Source: Firmicutes bacterium UBA993 (lineage in GTDB: Bacteria > Bacillota > Dethiobacteria > DTU022). Taken from it: a stretch of 15,052 nucleotides of DNA. The notes beneath the pieces are model-generated. The model worked only from the letters and a program-made list of their open reading frames with translations. It was not told the origin of the DNA and searched no databases. Below are positions 7,364 through 13,207 of the stretch, in pieces (within the stretch, counting starts at the first letter, position 1; every line of letters starts with the position of its first letter). The stretch covers positions 2,491 to 17,542 of the forward strand of contig DBBD01000008.1 of assembly GCA_002292015.1 (NCBI GenBank), given 5' to 3'. A program made the position numbers and the translations under genes.

Positions 7364-8692
7364 TTAAACCCGATCTGGTTCAATCTGGCTGACAATAACG
7401 CGTACACCTTCGACCTGCTCGACAATCAGCGCCGTGCCCTGCGAGATATAAGCACCTTCGCTGATCACATCAACCCGGCGGTCGTTGATCAGCGCCGTTC
7501 CGGAAGGCCGAAGCGCTGTCAGGGCTACTCCTTTTTGACCAAGCAAATCTCTCTGGTCCAACGGGGCGACATATCCCTGATCAGCCCGCTCTTCTTCCGA
7601 CAATATAATGTGGCGTAAAGCGCCGCGCTTTTCAAAAAGACGAAACGCGAAGTAGGAGACCGCAACAGCCAACACCAGGGAAATTACCAGCATCAGCATT
7701 CCGGTTTTTATCGAAACGGCAGCAAGGATAATGGCAATGATGGTCGAAATGAGTCCCGAAACTCCGAAAACTCCAAAGCCAGGCATAAATGCTTCTACCA
7801 ACATCAGGGCGATGCCGAAAACAAAAAGAAGTATCACCCAATATTCGGCCATGCCGGCCGCGATATTGCCGCCAAAATAGAGGGCAAAAGCGGCCATGCT
7901 CAAAATCCCGGCAATACCAAAGCCCGACGAAATTACCTCAATAATCAACCCAACGATACCGATCATCAACAAGATAGTGCCGATCACTGGATTGGTGGTC
8001 CAGCCCACCAGTCTATCGCCAACTCTTTTTTCTATCAACTGCCAATTCGCTTCGCCGAGATTAACCTGCCTTAGCAGTTCTTCCCGGTCGCTTGCTGTGC
8101 CCTCGCTGTAGCCTACTTCAAGCGCTTCGCCGGCAGTAAGGGTAAGCAAAACCCCAGCTTCAACCAGGCCTTCCACTGCCAGGTCTTTGCGGACCATGGC
8201 TGCGGCCACCTGCGGATCCCGGCCGCGTCTCTCGGCCATCGCCGACATCTCTTTTTCCCAGTAAGATAACATCTTTTCATCAACTTCACCCAGCCCCAGG
8301 TAACGCGGCTCGGCAGCGCCGAATGTACTTCCCGGGGCCATATAAATTGCGTCGGCAGCCAAGGCCAGGTAAGCTCCGCCAGAGATCGCGTTAGTATTGA
8401 TATAGGCATAAATTGGCCGCGGGAAATCATCCATCAGCCTACGAATCTCCTCGGCTGCATTGATGTAGCCACCAGGTGTATCAAGCTCAAGAATCACCGC
8501 CGCGACATCCATCTTGCGCGCCTGATCCAGGGCGTAAGCAATATAACTTCTGGTTCCGGAGTCAATTATTCCGTCAATTTTAATCACAGCGACAATATTA
8601 TCACTTGCTGCTCCCCCGGCTGCGGTTACCAGCAAGACTAAGCCGGCCAGGATACATAAAAACCAAGTCAGCTTTCTTCCAGATGCAAACAA
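7364..8692 (-). CDS. nfeD: NfeD-type membrane serine protease (YqeZ-like)
   Basis: This is a long-form NfeD protein: a ClpP/SppA-fold serine protease domain, several membrane helices and a C-terminal OB-fold, typically encoded next to a flotillin. From the preferred start it has 442 residues. A signal-like helix (about 9-26, ending AAGGAAS) precedes the protease domain (about 32-200). S104 in AISGGAY is the probable nucleophile and a lysine near 147 (YWEKEM) the probable partner of the Ser-Lys dyad. Membrane helices span about 235-355, and the OB-fold covers about 385-440. The start is TTG at 8692, seven bases after AGGGGGA (8700-8706), and gives a clean signal peptide. A longer frame from ATG 8785 would run through yqeY and a hairpin and is rejected. 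Confidence 0.92.
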   Translation of the reverse strand: MFASGRKLTWFLCILAGLVLLVTAAGGAASDNIVAVIKIDGIIDSGTRSYIAYALDQARKMDVAAVILELDTPGGYINAAEEIRRLMDDFPRPIYAYINTNAISGGAYLALAADAIYMAPGSTFGAAEPRYLGLGEVDEKMLSYWEKEMSAMAERRGRDPQVAAAMVRKDLAVEGLVEAGVLLTLTAGEALEVGYSEGTASDREELLRQVNLGEANWQLIEKRVGDRLVGWTTNPVIGTILLMIGIVGLIIEVISSGFGIAGILSMAAFALYFGGNIAAGMAEYWVILLFVFGIALMLVEAFMPGFGVFGVSGLISTIIAIILAAVSIKTGMLMLVISLVLAVAVSYFAFRLFEKRGALRHIILSEEERADQGYVAPLDQRDLLGQKGVALTALRPSGTALINDRRVDVISEGAYISQGTALIVEQVEGVRVIVSQIEPDRV

Positions 8693-8710
8693 TCGACAAT
8701 CCCCCTGTTT

Positions 8711-8735
8711 AAAAGCCCAGCCTTGTGGGCCGGGC
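8711..8735 (-). terminator. Terminator-like hairpin between yqeY and nfeD
   Basis: On the minus strand GCCCGGCC (8735-8728) pairs with GGCTGGGC (8722-8715) across a five-base loop, an eight-pair stem with one G-U, followed by TTTT (8714-8711). It lies 6 bp past the yqeY stop and ends four bases before the nfeD Shine-Dalgarno. The T-run is short, so partial termination or transcript processing is more likely than a full stop. There is no room for a promoter between it and nfeD. Confidence 0.6.
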
Positions 8736-8741
8736 CTTAAG

Positions 8742-9194
8742 TTATCGCAGCTGAAGTTCAACCAATCGTCGGACCAGGCCGCCATCGGCCCTGCCCCTGA
8801 GCTTGGGCATCAGGATGCTCATTACTTTACCCATCTCTTTAATGGTTTGGACGCCCGTTTCGGCGATCGCCTCTCGGACAATATTTTCCAGATCGGCTTC
8901 CGAAAACTGCTCCGGCAGATAATTGCGCAGAATTTCAATTTCACTTTTCAGGTCGTCCAACAAATCCCGACGACCGGAACGTTCATAGTCGCCTAAGGCA
9001 TCCTGCCTTCTTTTCACTTCACGGGTTAAGATAGCCAGCTCTTCGTCGGCATCCAGCGATTCCCTTTTGGCAATGGCTCCATTTTGCAGTTCAGACCGCA
9101 ACAGGCGAATCACAGTGAGCCTGAAACGATCCTTCGTCTTGGTTGCTTCTTTCTGATCGTCAATCAGCCTATCAGCCAGCATCATTTCAGACAA
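8742..9194 (-). CDS. yqeY: YqeY/GatB-like tRNA-associated protein
   Basis: YqeY proteins are about 150 residues long, related to the tail domain of the GatB subunit of the tRNA-dependent amidotransferase; their own role is not firmly established. Family features are the N-terminal MLADRLIDDQKEATKTKD, then RLLRSELQN, the central REVKRRQDAL and ILRNYLPEQFSEADLENIV, and the glycine-rich end KLRGRADGGLVRRLV. The start is not certain. AGGAG at 9205-9209 is ten bases from TTG 9194 (chosen), one base from GTG 9203 (too close), and nineteen from ATG 9185, where the family alignment would begin. It follows rpsU by about 23 bp, the common rpsU-yqeY pairing. Confidence 0.92.
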   Translation of the reverse strand: MSEMMLADRLIDDQKEATKTKDRFRLTVIRLLRSELQNGAIAKRESLDADEELAILTREVKRRQDALGDYERSGRRDLLDDLKSEIEILRNYLPEQFSEADLENIVREAIAETGVQTIKEMGKVMSILMPKLRGRADGGLVRRLVELQLR

Positions 9195-9217
9195 CCGAAG
9201 CACACTCCTGCCAAAAG

Positions 9218-9391
9218 TTAGCGTCGTCTTTTACGCGCAGCTTCAGATTTTTTCTTACGGCGCACGCTTGGTTTTTCGTAATGCTCGCGACGGCGTGCAT
9301 CAGATAAAATCCCTGACCGGGCACACTGTTTTTTAAATCGCTTGAGTGCCTTATCCAGTGTCTCGTTTTTTCCAATTTTAACTTCTGTCAT
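9218..9391 (-). CDS. rpsU: 30S ribosomal protein bS21
   Basis: bS21 binds the 30S platform near the anti-Shine-Dalgarno region and influences initiation. The frame translates to 57 residues starting MTEVKIGKNETLDKALKRFK, then CARSGILSDARRREHYEKP (23-41) and a highly basic tail with KKKSEAARKRRR, which is the full family pattern and length. The ATG at 9391 has a purine-rich GGAGAGGGGGGAAG upstream. It is short enough to be missed by length-filtered gene calling, and a longer overlapping frame (9187-9375) on the same strand is spurious. It sits 54 bp after the HIT gene and directly before yqeY. Confidence 0.96.
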   Translation of the reverse strand: MTEVKIGKNETLDKALKRFKKQCARSGILSDARRREHYEKPSVRRKKKSEAARKRRR

Positions 9392-9445
9392 ACTTCTTCC
9401 CCCCTCTCCAGAAACCCGTTGCCCGGGTATGGAGCATAAACGAAC

Positions 9446-9808
9446 TTATACTTCCTTACCCTTAGCGATGGTTTGCAGCAAAGGTCTGCCTCCCAAGAGG
9501 TGAAGGTGAAGGTGAAAAACAATCTGGCCCGCATCAGAACCGCAATTAATTAAAACGCGGTAACCATTTTTTTCGATCTTAAAAGCACGGGCTACTTCAT
9601 TTGCCACAGTATGCATATGACCAACCAGCGCCTCGTCTTCTTGTTTGATATCGAGCAGACTGGGAATGTGCTTGCGCGGCACGATCAGGATATGAACCGG
9701 AGCGGCGGGGTTGATATCTTTAAAAGCAACAACCTGGTCGTCAGCATAAACAATGTCCGCATCAAGTTCCCGGCTAATGATCTTGCAAAAGACACATCCA
9801 GCAGACAT
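9446..9808 (-). CDS. HIT-family nucleotide-binding hydrolase (HinT-like)
   Basis: HIT proteins hydrolyse nucleoside phosphoramidates and related adenylates. The 120-residue length fits the HinT branch. The histidine triad is HLHLH with H99, H101 and H103, preceded by SDAGQIVF and followed by LLGGRPL. An N-terminal CVFC pair (C5, C8) matches the zinc-binding form, and FKDINPAAPVHILIVPRKH (29-47) is the usual core. The ATG at 9808 has an excellent AGGAGG seven to eight bases upstream. It is the first gene of the long minus-strand run, and its promoter is divergent from mnmH. The family is certain; the in-vivo substrate is not known. Confidence 0.94.
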   Translation of the reverse strand: MSAGCVFCKIISRELDADIVYADDQVVAFKDINPAAPVHILIVPRKHIPSLLDIKQEDEALVGHMHTVANEVARAFKIEKNGYRVLINCGSDAGQIVFHLHLHLLGGRPLLQTIAKGKEV

Positions 9809-9828
9809 ATCGATTCCTCCTGAGCGGT

Positions 9829-9837
9829 ATTATAACA
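9829..9837 (-). promoter_or_regulatory. Extended -10 promoter for the HIT-rpsU-era operon
   Basis: The minus strand reads TGTTATAAT, an extended -10 (TGN plus perfect TATAAT at 9834-9829), about 20-25 bp upstream of the HIT start. No good -35 lies 16-18 bp upstream (TCTCAA region), which is common for extended -10 promoters. An imperfect inverted repeat, GCGGTAT (9824-9830) against ATAGCCGC (9837-9844), brackets it. It would drive at least the first genes of the run. Confidence 0.6.
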
Positions 9838-9934
9838 TAGCCGCCAACCCTTGAGAAGCAAACTGAATATTATTAAAGGACCTTGCGCTTACTTCGCTTT
9901 CGGGCGGGCTTTTACCTTTTTCAGTGAAAAGTTT

Positions 9935-9963
9935 TTTACAGCAAACCAACCATCCGCTATAAT
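9935..9963 (+). promoter_or_regulatory. Sigma-A-type promoter for mnmH operon
   Basis: TTTACA (9935-9940) and TATAAT (9958-9963) are separated by exactly 17 bp, one mismatch from the housekeeping consensus. A T-run lies immediately upstream. The start of transcription would be near 9970, giving a leader of about 36 bases. The promoter points away from the HIT promoter, so the two operons diverge from about 130 bp of shared DNA. Confidence 0.8.
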
Positions 9964-10005
9964 GGAACGGGTAGCCTACTGACGAAAGCGAGGATTTAGA
10001 AGGCT

Positions 10006-11043
10006 TTGGAAATCGATATAAAAGAAGCGCTGCTGCGTACAGATCTGCTTTTTATCGATATCCGCTCCCCCGGTGAATACAGCGAATCATCGATTCCAGG
10101 GTCCATTAACATCCCGCTTTTCAACGACAGTGAGCACCATCAGATCGGCACAATATATCATCTATACGGCGTAAACGAGGCACGCATTCTGGCCCTTGAA
10201 TTTGTTTCTCCCAAACTGCCGCAGCTGGTGAAACAGATCACCGAAGCCTCTGCCGGCAAAATACCGCTGCTTTACTGCAGAAGAGGTGGTATGCGCAGTC
10301 TAAGTCTTTACCAGGTGCTCTCGATGACCGGCGTTAAAGTGCTGCGCCTGAAAAACGGTTACCGCGGTTACCGCAAGCTGGTCAGCGAACGCCTGATAAA
10401 CTACAGGCTTAATAACAAGCTGGTGATCCTGCATGGTCTTACCGGTGTTGGTAAAACAGATCTGCTGCATAAACTTGAAAAGCGTGGGTACGCGGTAATT
10501 GACCTGGAAGGCTTAGCCCGCCACCGCGGTTCGGTATTCGGTTCGGTAGGTCTTGGTCCCCAGCGCAGCCAAAAAGATTTTGATTCGCTACTGTTGCAGA
10601 AACTTGATGCACTTAACACCGAATCGTTTATATTTATCGAGGGCGAAGGCCGGCGTATCGGCAACATTTACCTTCCTCTCTTCCTAGTCAAGGCCATGAG
10701 TGAAGGTTACAAACTACTCTTGACCGCATCCCTAGAGACACGGGTTAACCGAATTTTAGCTACCTACGACCCGCAAACCATGACTGCGCAGGTGCGAACC
10801 GAGCTTGTGAAAGCGATTAATTCTCTTAAAAACCGTTTGGGAAAGCAAAAAACAAATCAGCTGCTAGCACTGCTGGAAGCAGGTGATCTCAGAATTGCAG
10901 CAGAAATTCTTTGCCGCGATTATTATGACCACCTTTACAGTAATTCAATACCGGAAACCGCCAGTTTCGATCTGGAATTTGATGCTGAAAATCTTGAAAA
11001 AGCCGTTGATGATATTATTAGATATATAAAAACTGTTTTCTAA
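10006..11043 (+). CDS. mnmH: tRNA 2-selenouridine synthase MnmH/SelU
   Basis: MnmH replaces the sulfur of 2-thiouridine at tRNA wobble position 34 with selenium, using selenophosphate and a geranylated intermediate. The 345 residues hold an N-terminal rhodanese domain (about 5-125) with the catalytic C91 in LLYCRRGGMRS, and a C-terminal P-loop domain with Walker A GLTGVGKTD (144-152). FIEGEGRRIGNIYLP (210-224) is also family-specific. The only plausible start is TTG at 10006: an in-frame TAG lies three codons upstream, and no ATG or GTG follows before the rhodanese core. AGAAGG is only two bases from the TTG, so initiation may be weak. Its presence implies a selenophosphate synthetase elsewhere in the genome. 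Confidence 0.94.
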   Translation: MEIDIKEALLRTDLLFIDIRSPGEYSESSIPGSINIPLFNDSEHHQIGTIYHLYGVNEARILALEFVSPKLPQLVKQITEASAGKIPLLYCRRGGMRSLSLYQVLSMTGVKVLRLKNGYRGYRKLVSERLINYRLNNKLVILHGLTGVGKTDLLHKLEKRGYAVIDLEGLARHRGSVFGSVGLGPQRSQKDFDSLLLQKLDALNTESFIFIEGEGRRIGNIYLPLFLVKAMSEGYKLLLTASLETRVNRILATYDPQTMTAQVRTELVKAINSLKNRLGKQKTNQLLALLEAGDLRIAAEILCRDYYDHLYSNSIPETASFDLEFDAENLEKAVDDIIRYIKTVF

Positions 11044-11058
11044 AAGGAGCGTTTATGG

Positions 11059-11442
11059 ATGAACCCCTATGATGCTGTGCATACGTTGGCCAAAGCTTTG
11101 CGTGAATCACTTGAGTTTAAAGAATTAAAAGAAGCCCAGGTAAATCTGAAAGCTGACCGTTCAGCCCAAAACATGCTGAGCGATTTTCGTAAAGAACAGT
11201 TCGAGCTACAAAAACAGCAGCTGTCAGGTATTGAAGTCGCACCAGAACAAATGGAGAAAATTGAAAAGCTGTATGCAGTTATCAACCTTAATACCCTGAT
11301 AAAAAATTTCATGCAAGCTGAATACCGGGTTGCCGTTCTGCTGCAGGATGTGCAAAAAGCAATCGGTGAGGCCACTGACGAGGTTTTTGATCCGGAACTG
11401 CTGTCCCAACCGTGGGAGGAAACAGGCGAAGATAAAACATGA
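11059..11442 (+). CDS. YlbF/YmcA-family (Com_YlbF) protein
   Basis: This 127-residue, mostly helical protein fits the YlbF/YmcA/YheA family. The best known members, YlbF and YmcA, act with YaaT and RNase Y in mRNA turnover, competence and biofilm control in Bacillus. The fit rests on the N-terminal AKALRESLEFKELKEAQ, the central D-R-S-A-Q-N-M-LSDF, the QLSG linker and the second helix pair IEKLYAVINLNTLIKNFMQAEYRV. There are no cysteines at all, so it cannot bind the iron-sulfur clusters reported for the YlbF-YmcA-YaaT complex, and it may be closer to the YheA branch. The ATG at 11059 follows AGGAG by nine bases. It starts 15 bp after mnmH and overlaps the HAD gene by ATGA. Confidence 0.8.
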   Translation: MNPYDAVHTLAKALRESLEFKELKEAQVNLKADRSAQNMLSDFRKEQFELQKQQLSGIEVAPEQMEKIEKLYAVINLNTLIKNFMQAEYRVAVLLQDVQKAIGEATDEVFDPELLSQPWEETGEDKT

Positions 11443-12167
11443 TCAAACCGAAACGGAAAAATTATGCCGCCCTGCTTATTGATCTGGACGGTACCCTGCT
11501 TAATATTGACCTGGAGAAGTTCGTGCTCTCTTATGTAGATGCACTATCGGACCGTTTTACTGGCTTGGTGGAAAAACAGAATTTTATTCTCCACCTTTTT
11601 ACCGCCACCGCACGAATGGTTGACAACAATGATCCGTGTGTCAGTAACAAAAAAGTATTTTACGAGGAATTTTGCCGCCTGATCGGGCATTCGCTCAAAG
11701 AAATCGAGCCAATAATTGATAACTTTTACGAAACTGACTTCCCAGCTCTAAGCCGCTGGGGCAGTGAACAACCGGCGGCAAAAGCGGTAGTTGAAACAGC
11801 CCGGTCAAAAAAAATACCGCTGGTGCTGGCTACCAACCCTATCTTCCCCGCCACGGCAACCCTCCAGCGTTTGGCCTGGGGTGGCCTCAGGGCAGAAGAT
11901 TTTGATTTAATCACCACCATGGAAACGATGCATTTTTGCAAACCCAACCCACAATACTACCTTGAAATTGCTGATAAAATCGGCTACCCGCCCGAGGAAT
12001 GTCTGATGGCCGGAAACGATACTTTAGAAGACCTGGTGGCCGCTGAAGTAGGCATGGATACTTTCCTGGTTGAAGATTTTATTTTGCACCGCCAGGGAAC
12101 CGATTATTCATACGACTACAGGGGTAGCCTGGAAGATTACCTGGCCCTGCTTAAAGCGCTTGACTGA
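11439..12167 (+). CDS. HAD-superfamily hydrolase
   Basis: This is a 242-residue haloacid dehalogenase-type phosphatase. Motif I is LLIDLDGTLLN (12-22), with nucleophile D15 and acid D17. Motif II is VLATNP with T132, motif III K168 in CKPNPQYY, and motif IV GNDTLEDLVAA (192-202) with D194 and D198. The helical insert between motif I and motif II (about 22-120) is a C1-type cap, as in phosphoglycolate phosphatase or pyrophosphatase relatives. No substrate can be assigned from sequence. Its ATG is inside the ylbF-like stop (ATGA), so it is cotranslated with that gene and belongs to the mnmH operon. Confidence 0.9.
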   Translation: MIKPKRKNYAALLIDLDGTLLNIDLEKFVLSYVDALSDRFTGLVEKQNFILHLFTATARMVDNNDPCVSNKKVFYEEFCRLIGHSLKEIEPIIDNFYETDFPALSRWGSEQPAAKAVVETARSKKIPLVLATNPIFPATATLQRLAWGGLRAEDFDLITTMETMHFCKPNPQYYLEIADKIGYPPEECLMAGNDTLEDLVAAEVGMDTFLVEDFILHRQGTDYSYDYRGSLEDYLALLKALD

Positions 12168-12278
12168 ATCGGCTGGTTGGAAAATAGCCGGTAAAACACG
12201 AATCTAATTTCACCCTGGTCCAATTACTGACGGGGTACATGTTCCAGTCATGATGTAACTATCTTGTTGATAGAAGAT

Positions 12279-12368
12279 TTAGTTTCCATAGTGCACAGCC
12301 ACTTGGGCCTTAGCATAACCTGGAATAACCATAAAAACAGTAATCGCCAATAATAAAACGGTCAACAT
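12279..12368 (-). CDS. Possible 29-residue secreted peptide or gene remnant
   Basis: From ATG at 12368 the frame encodes a hydrophobic stretch (LTVLLLAITVFMVI), then PGYAKA, an ideal A-x-A type signal peptidase site, then eight residues QVAVHYGN and a TAA stop. That is a textbook signal peptide with almost no mature part. No ribosome binding site precedes the ATG and no promoter was seen. It could be the truncated 5' end of a lost secreted-protein gene, a very small secreted peptide, or chance. I do not recognise a family. Confidence 0.25.
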   Translation of the reverse strand: MLTVLLLAITVFMVIPGYAKAQVAVHYGN

Positions 12369-12449
12369 GCATGCTGTGTCCGGCCAAGGGTCAAGTCAAT
12401 TTTTATGAGTAAAGTTGGGCCGGGTTTCTGCGGCATGGTTATGCCACTG

Positions 12450-12480
12450 ATTATTTTCAATAATTTTCGTTCGTTTTTTA
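12450..12480 (+). terminator. Weak A+T-rich hairpin with T-rich tail
   Basis: ATTATT (12450-12455) pairs with AATAAT (12459-12464) across a TTC loop, followed by TTTCGTTCG and a T6 run (12474-12479). A separate GGCAT/ATGCC stem lies just before it. It is some 280 bp past the HAD stop, and the A/T stem is weak, so this is only a candidate end for the mnmH operon. Confidence 0.25.
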
Positions 12481-12558
12481 AAGGTTTATTCGTTTGTTAT
12501 CAGGCCAGTTCGCCAGGATAGCTGTAAAAGCTCCGGGTTGTTACAGCTGTCTAAATTG

Positions 12559-12593
12559 TTGCATTTATTACTTGCTATGTTATAATAATGCAA
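12559..12593 (+). promoter_or_regulatory. Ferritin promoter inside an inverted repeat
   Basis: The -35 TTGCAT (12559-12564) and -10 TATAAT (12581-12586) are 16 bp apart, and TGT before the -10 makes it extended. The left arm TTGCATTTATTA (12559-12570) and the right arm TAATAATGCAA (12583-12593) are inverted copies over 11 bp, with a single extra T on the left. The arms cover the -35, most of the -10 and the expected transcription start, so a repressor binding here would block polymerase. Confidence 0.65.
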
Positions 12594-12610
12594 AAAGGAG
12601 CGTGACAAAA

Positions 12611-13117
12611 ATGTTATCAAAAAATCTCTTGACTAAGCTGAATGAACAGATTACCCACGAATTTTACTCTGCTCAATACTATTTGGCAATGGCTGCTTAT
12701 TTTAAGAAAGAAGATCTTGATGGATTTGCCAACTTTTTTATTGTCCAGGCTGAGGAAGAGAGATTTCATGCGATGAAGTATTTTGAATTTATCAATGATC
12801 AGGGTGAAGAGGCCATCATAACTGGGTTTAAAGATCCCAAGCGGGAATTCACATCGGCAGAAGAGATATTTTCCCTGGCCCTTGAACACGAAAAACTTGT
12901 TAGCAGCCTGATCAACGATCTTATGAATATCGCCCAGGAAGAAAAGCACCACCCAAGCATCGGTTTTCTACAATGGTTTATTGCCGAACAGGTGGAAGAA
13001 GAAGCATCAATGAGCAGGCTGCTCAGTTTGGTGAAACGGGTAGGCGAGCAAGGTCATGGGATCCTAATGCTCGATCGTGAACTCGCTGCACGTACTTTTA
13101 ACCCGGCAGCGGAGTAA
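12611..13117 (+). CDS. ftnA: Ferritin (24-mer iron storage, FtnA type)
   Basis: Ferritin oxidises ferrous iron and stores it as a mineral inside a 24-subunit shell. The 168-residue protein keeps the full ferroxidase set in Escherichia coli FtnA numbering: E17, E50 and H53 for site A and B, E94, and E126-Q127 with E129-E130 for the third site. Four long helices are evident (about 6-34, 45-73, 90-118, 122-145). The start is ATG at 12611, ten bases after AAAGGAG. The frame is open upstream to TTG 12494, but that start would place the promoter inside the gene and is rejected. It has its own promoter and no cotranscribed partner, and codes in the opposite direction to the protease downstream. Confidence 0.96.
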   Translation: MLSKNLLTKLNEQITHEFYSAQYYLAMAAYFKKEDLDGFANFFIVQAEEERFHAMKYFEFINDQGEEAIITGFKDPKREFTSAEEIFSLALEHEKLVSSLINDLMNIAQEEKHHPSIGFLQWFIAEQVEEEASMSRLLSLVKRVGEQGHGILMLDRELAARTFNPAAE

Positions 13118-13166
13118 ACAGTAGATTATTACCTGATGTCCAGATAGAAGACTACATGTAGGGTGA

Positions 13167-13197
13167 CCAGGCCGCAGAGGCTTTGTAAGCGGCCTGG
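13167..13197. terminator. Stem-loop between convergent ferritin and protease genes
   Basis: CCAGGCCGC (13167-13175) pairs perfectly with GCGGCCTGG (13189-13197) over nine bases around a 13-base loop. It lies 50 bp after the ferritin stop and 11 bp before the end of the convergent protease gene. Neither side has a T-run, so a standard intrinsic terminator is not seen. It may act as a two-way block or 3'-end stabiliser. Confidence 0.4.
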
Positions 13198-13207
13198 GAA
13201 TTCCTGA

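Larger units (their letters stand above)
12168..12610. other. 443-bp intergenic region before ferritin
   Basis: No convincing conserved gene was found here. It holds a 29-codon minus-strand frame with a signal-peptide-like sequence (12279-12368), a GGCAT/ATGCC stem (12432-12445), an ATTATT/AATAAT stem (12450-12464) with T-rich sequence after it that could weakly end the mnmH operon, and the ferritin promoter with its inverted repeat (12559-12593). The stretch is visibly A+T richer than its neighbours. No clear intrinsic terminator directly follows the HAD gene. Confidence 0.6.

Noticed and set aside
8693..8785. Upstream extension of the NfeD protease to ATG 8785
   Set aside because: The extension overlaps yqeY and the hairpin; TTG 8692 has a good ribosome binding site and yields a normal signal peptide.
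9187..9375. 62-codon minus-strand frame overlapping rpsU
   Set aside because: It is another frame of rpsU; the bS21 frame at 9218-9391 is clearly the real one.
9916..9937. CTTTT...AAAAG stem plus T6 as a terminator
   Set aside because: A/T-only weak stem with no plus-strand gene upstream; the T-run overlaps the mnmH -35, so it is probably just promoter-flanking A/T-rich DNA.
10006..11043. Rhodanese-ATPase fusion as a novel architecture
   Set aside because: This is the normal MnmH/SelU domain order.
12406..12525. 39-codon plus-strand frame in the gap before ferritin
   Set aside because: No ribosome binding site, no recognisable features, and low-complexity Phe-rich content; likely chance.
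12559..12593. Fur box in the ferritin promoter
   Set aside because: No GATAATGATAATCATTATC-like match; the dyad present has different sequence and spacing.
12494..12610. Upstream extension of ferritin to TTG 12494
   Set aside because: It would put the promoter and ribosome binding site inside the gene and adds residues not seen in ferritins.
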